Below the pieces are notes generated by a model. The model was not told the DNA's origin. It ran no database searches and saw nothing but the letters and a program-made list of their open reading frames with translations. Positions 61,915-64,000 of a DNA stretch of 64,000 nucleotides are shown in pieces; the stretch's first letter is position 1; every line of letters starts with the position of its first letter. Origin of the DNA: Beta vulgaris subsp. vulgaris (lineage: Eukaryota > Streptophyta > Magnoliopsida > Caryophyllales > Amaranthaceae). The position numbers and the translations under genes were made by a program. The stretch is from positions 31,984,323 to 32,048,322 of the forward strand of contig NC_079206.1 of assembly GCF_026745355.1 (NCBI RefSeq), in the 5' to 3' direction.

Positions 61915-62171
61915 CTTCCTCCGTTCAGAAATAGTTGCACCATTTGCATAATATTTACTATTCACATCTTACACTTTGATTATCTTTAGTGATTTATATT
62001 TTTGGAAAAACATAATCATATGGGATCTTGTTAGATTCGTCTCAATATATATTTTTTAAATATTAACTTTTTATAATTTTTACTCATTGATAATTAAAGA
62101 TATCAACGTTTGAAACCATGCATCGGCAAGCGTGAAAACATGAACGGTGCAACCATTTCTCACGGAGAAAT
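61915..62171. mobile_element. Stowaway-like MITE
   Basis: CTTCCTCCGTTCAGAAATAG at the left pairs with ATTTCTCACGGAGAAA at the right (GTTGCACC / GGTGCAAC extends it). TA at 61913-61914 and 62172-62173. Core resembles the other Stowaway copies (TTAGATTCGTCTCAA). Confidence 0.8.
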
Positions 62172-63129
62172 TATGAAGGAAGTGGTATAATAGTTTAAGT
62201 ATATTAATATATTGTTTTTTTCCCCAAATTACTTGTAATTCATACCATCAAGGAAAACTAGACGAGTAATAATCAAGTAGGTTGACAAAGATTATGGTTG
62301 AGATTGCTACATCAGAGAGGTCAGGTTGAAATCAAGTCAAGTCGGGTTGAGAACTTATTAAGTTTGATGTGGTGAAATTGGCTTATATCGAGTTAATAGG
62401 CTTACCTCGAGAGGGGCTTAGCTTTAGTTTGGATATCAAATATTGGTTCAACTCAAGTCCGGTTCCTCCACTACCACGAACCCCATTTAATTTTAGGCAT
62501 GATACACTTTTTAGTTATTGGAGAAACCAAATACTCTCTTTCCGATAAAGGAAATAACTCCCAAATTTTTTTTTTCTTTTGAAGTTAGGCTTATCTTGGA
62601 TTTGATACTAAGGCCGGGTTTCAATAGTCATGTACTGGGATTCGAGCAAGTCGAGCCATGCTCGATTTCTCTTATTAGGTTAGCTTTTGCAAGATCAAGT
62701 GATATTAAACAAAGGAAACTGAATTCTCCCTTTTTTCTCCAAAGTCCTTCATGCATAGTGTAGAGTCTTGAATCCAACCACTTGTTAACAATATCGTTGA
62801 AAGAAAAAAAAAAATGAAAAGAAAGAATTCTTTATGTCCTCTAGCTATTACTAATGGGGGAAGTTACCTTGACTCACTTGTAAGATCCTACAGGCGTGGT
62901 TCCAAATCTTGCCAAGTAAGGATGCTTGGAATAGAAGGCTCTTTACCTTTCTCCCGTGCCCCCAAGTTTCCGGCACGCGAATACTGGACTAGAAATTGTA
63001 AAGGTTGAAATCTGCTAGGGTTTTCCTTATCGTGGAAATTAATAGATAAAAATTTGGGAGTGCACATTTTATTCTCTTGGTCCGCTTTAAGTTGAGTTCT
63101 TTGCATTAAAAACATGAAGAAATTTTCAG
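62172..63129. other. Upstream/intronic region of the terminal gene
   Basis: Probably intron or 5' part of the gene ending at 63599. A 64-codon frame at 62814-63008 has no homology I recognise and its possible donor (AAAG|GTTGAA) is out of phase with the next exon, so I do not join them. Confidence 0.3.
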
Positions 63130-63599
63130 GGCGATGGCATTGATGAATCTGAAGACGTAGAAGATGAAGAACCAATTTTTGTTATGACAGATGAATGGAG
63201 CGAGTTCTTTGCAAAATCTGAAGCCAGGAGGAGAGAAGGTAAGCCACTTCTTTTTCATTTCATCGAGAGGGTTTGAAGGTCTAAATTTGTCACTGGTTTC
63301 AACAGAGGAAAAGCAAAACTGTTGGGGTTCAATTTCTGGTTAAACAAAATTAAGGAATCTGAAAACAATGTTGTTTGGTGGTGTTAAGCTAAAAACAGAA
63401 TTACAAACCATTAAACCTAGATATGAAACTTTTAAACTTGTTAGAAGTTTTAGGAAGTGTGCAAGATAGCTAGCTCTCTAATCTAATTATATGTAAATAT
63501 GCTTCACTTCCAACAAATTTCTGATTATTTGAAATGTATTTTTGACTATTTATTTTATTGTCAGCTAAGAAATTAGCCAAGAAACAGGGGAAGACCTGA
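63130..63599 (+). CDS. Last two exons of an unrecognised gene
   Basis: Exon 63130-63238 follows a TTTTCAG acceptor and encodes GDGIDESEDVEDEEPIFVMT then DEWSEFFAKSEARRRE. A GTAAGC donor and TTGTCAG acceptor join it in phase to 63565-63599, which encodes AKKLAKKQGKT and a TGA at 63597-63599. The product therefore ends in an acidic stretch, a conserved-looking EPIFVMTDEWSEFF motif and a basic Lys-rich tail. I remember similar C-termini in plant proteins of unknown function but cannot name the family. Both introns have canonical ends and there is no lesion in the visible part. The 5' exons are not identified in the window; they may be further upstream or interrupted by the nearby insertions. Confidence 0.55.
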
Positions 63600-63877
63600 A
63601 AAGATCTTGGGAGGCAACCGCAGTTTTAGCCTATATCCTTTCTTTCCAAACCGAGCTCCAAGTTGCAAGACAATATCATATTGATGGGCAACTGTATTTG
63701 AACTGGTAGTTTATCTTCTGTGATTGAGGAAGAATAAGATGATTTCAATCTTTCAACATTGCAACAATTCTTCTTGTAAATCTTGACTGGTATGTGATTG
63801 TGGATTATAGGCTAGAATGGATGTTCAAATGAGCGTCAAGTTTTAGTGGATCAATCTTGCAAGTTGCACATTATTGT

Positions 63878-63883
63878 AATAAA
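63878..63883 (+). terminator. Candidate poly(A) signal AATAAA
   Basis: AATAAA about 280 bases after the terminal gene's stop codon, in the context TTGTAATAAACG. Confidence 0.4.
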
Positions 63884-64000
63884 CGTGAAATTTTGCAAGA
63901 TTCCATGAAGCAATGGCAATAGAAATCTTAGATTTGACTCTTTTTTAAGGCATCAATCTACAAAGGAAAATTTTGATAATTACAGATGCATCCCAACAAT

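Overview
This window is repeat-rich plant nuclear DNA. The evidence is spliceosomal introns, a plant-type two-domain GTP cyclohydrolase I, and several classes of plant transposons. An RRM-bearing L1 LINE resembling the BNR family described from Beta makes a Caryophyllales/Amaranthaceae species (beet, spinach or quinoa relatives) plausible, but this is inference. I see no bacterial genes, CRISPR array, rRNA or intact tRNA gene.

Layout. (1) 1-5660: two inverted arms of about 0.8 kb flank minus-strand gene fragments, one like the mitochondrial LYR protein FMC1; the right arm carries a Stowaway MITE whose empty site survives in the left arm. (2) 6060-9690 (+): a seven-exon P-loop NTPase gene with a C-terminal membrane segment, probably disabled by a 1-bp frameshift just after the Walker A motif and a lost splice donor. 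(3) 11860-25239 (-): a GTP cyclohydrolase I gene with three lesions. Its single recognised intron is 12 kb long and holds MITEs, a 6.5-kb LINE with a 17-bp target duplication, a TAAGA microsatellite inside an inverted-repeat element, SINE remnants and a Helitron. (4) 25612-38775 (-): a complete but degraded Ty3/Gypsy element of the Tat type with 457-bp LTRs, GAATG target duplication, tRNA-Asp-like primer site, gag, pol with two RNase H domains, and an antisense multi-exon ORF of the 'putative gypsy-type transposon' family. Its 3' region is a 112-bp tandem array into which an 1840-bp solo LTR has jumped. The element sits 373 bp upstream of the GTP cyclohydrolase start codon. (5) 38.8-57 kb: no intact gene; two long-TIR foldback families, LINE remnants, a truncated LTR, an ATT microsatellite, a second Helitron and several MITEs. 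(6) 57050-60600 (-): a 5'-truncated chromovirus with a chromodomain. (7) 63130-63599 (+): the last two exons of an unrecognised acidic/basic-tailed protein gene.

The genes do not form a pathway. The main signal is layered genome decay: host genes losing function while nested transposons accumulate, with many insertions datable relative to each other by target duplications, empty sites and nesting. All coordinates of splice sites and repeat ends were read by eye.
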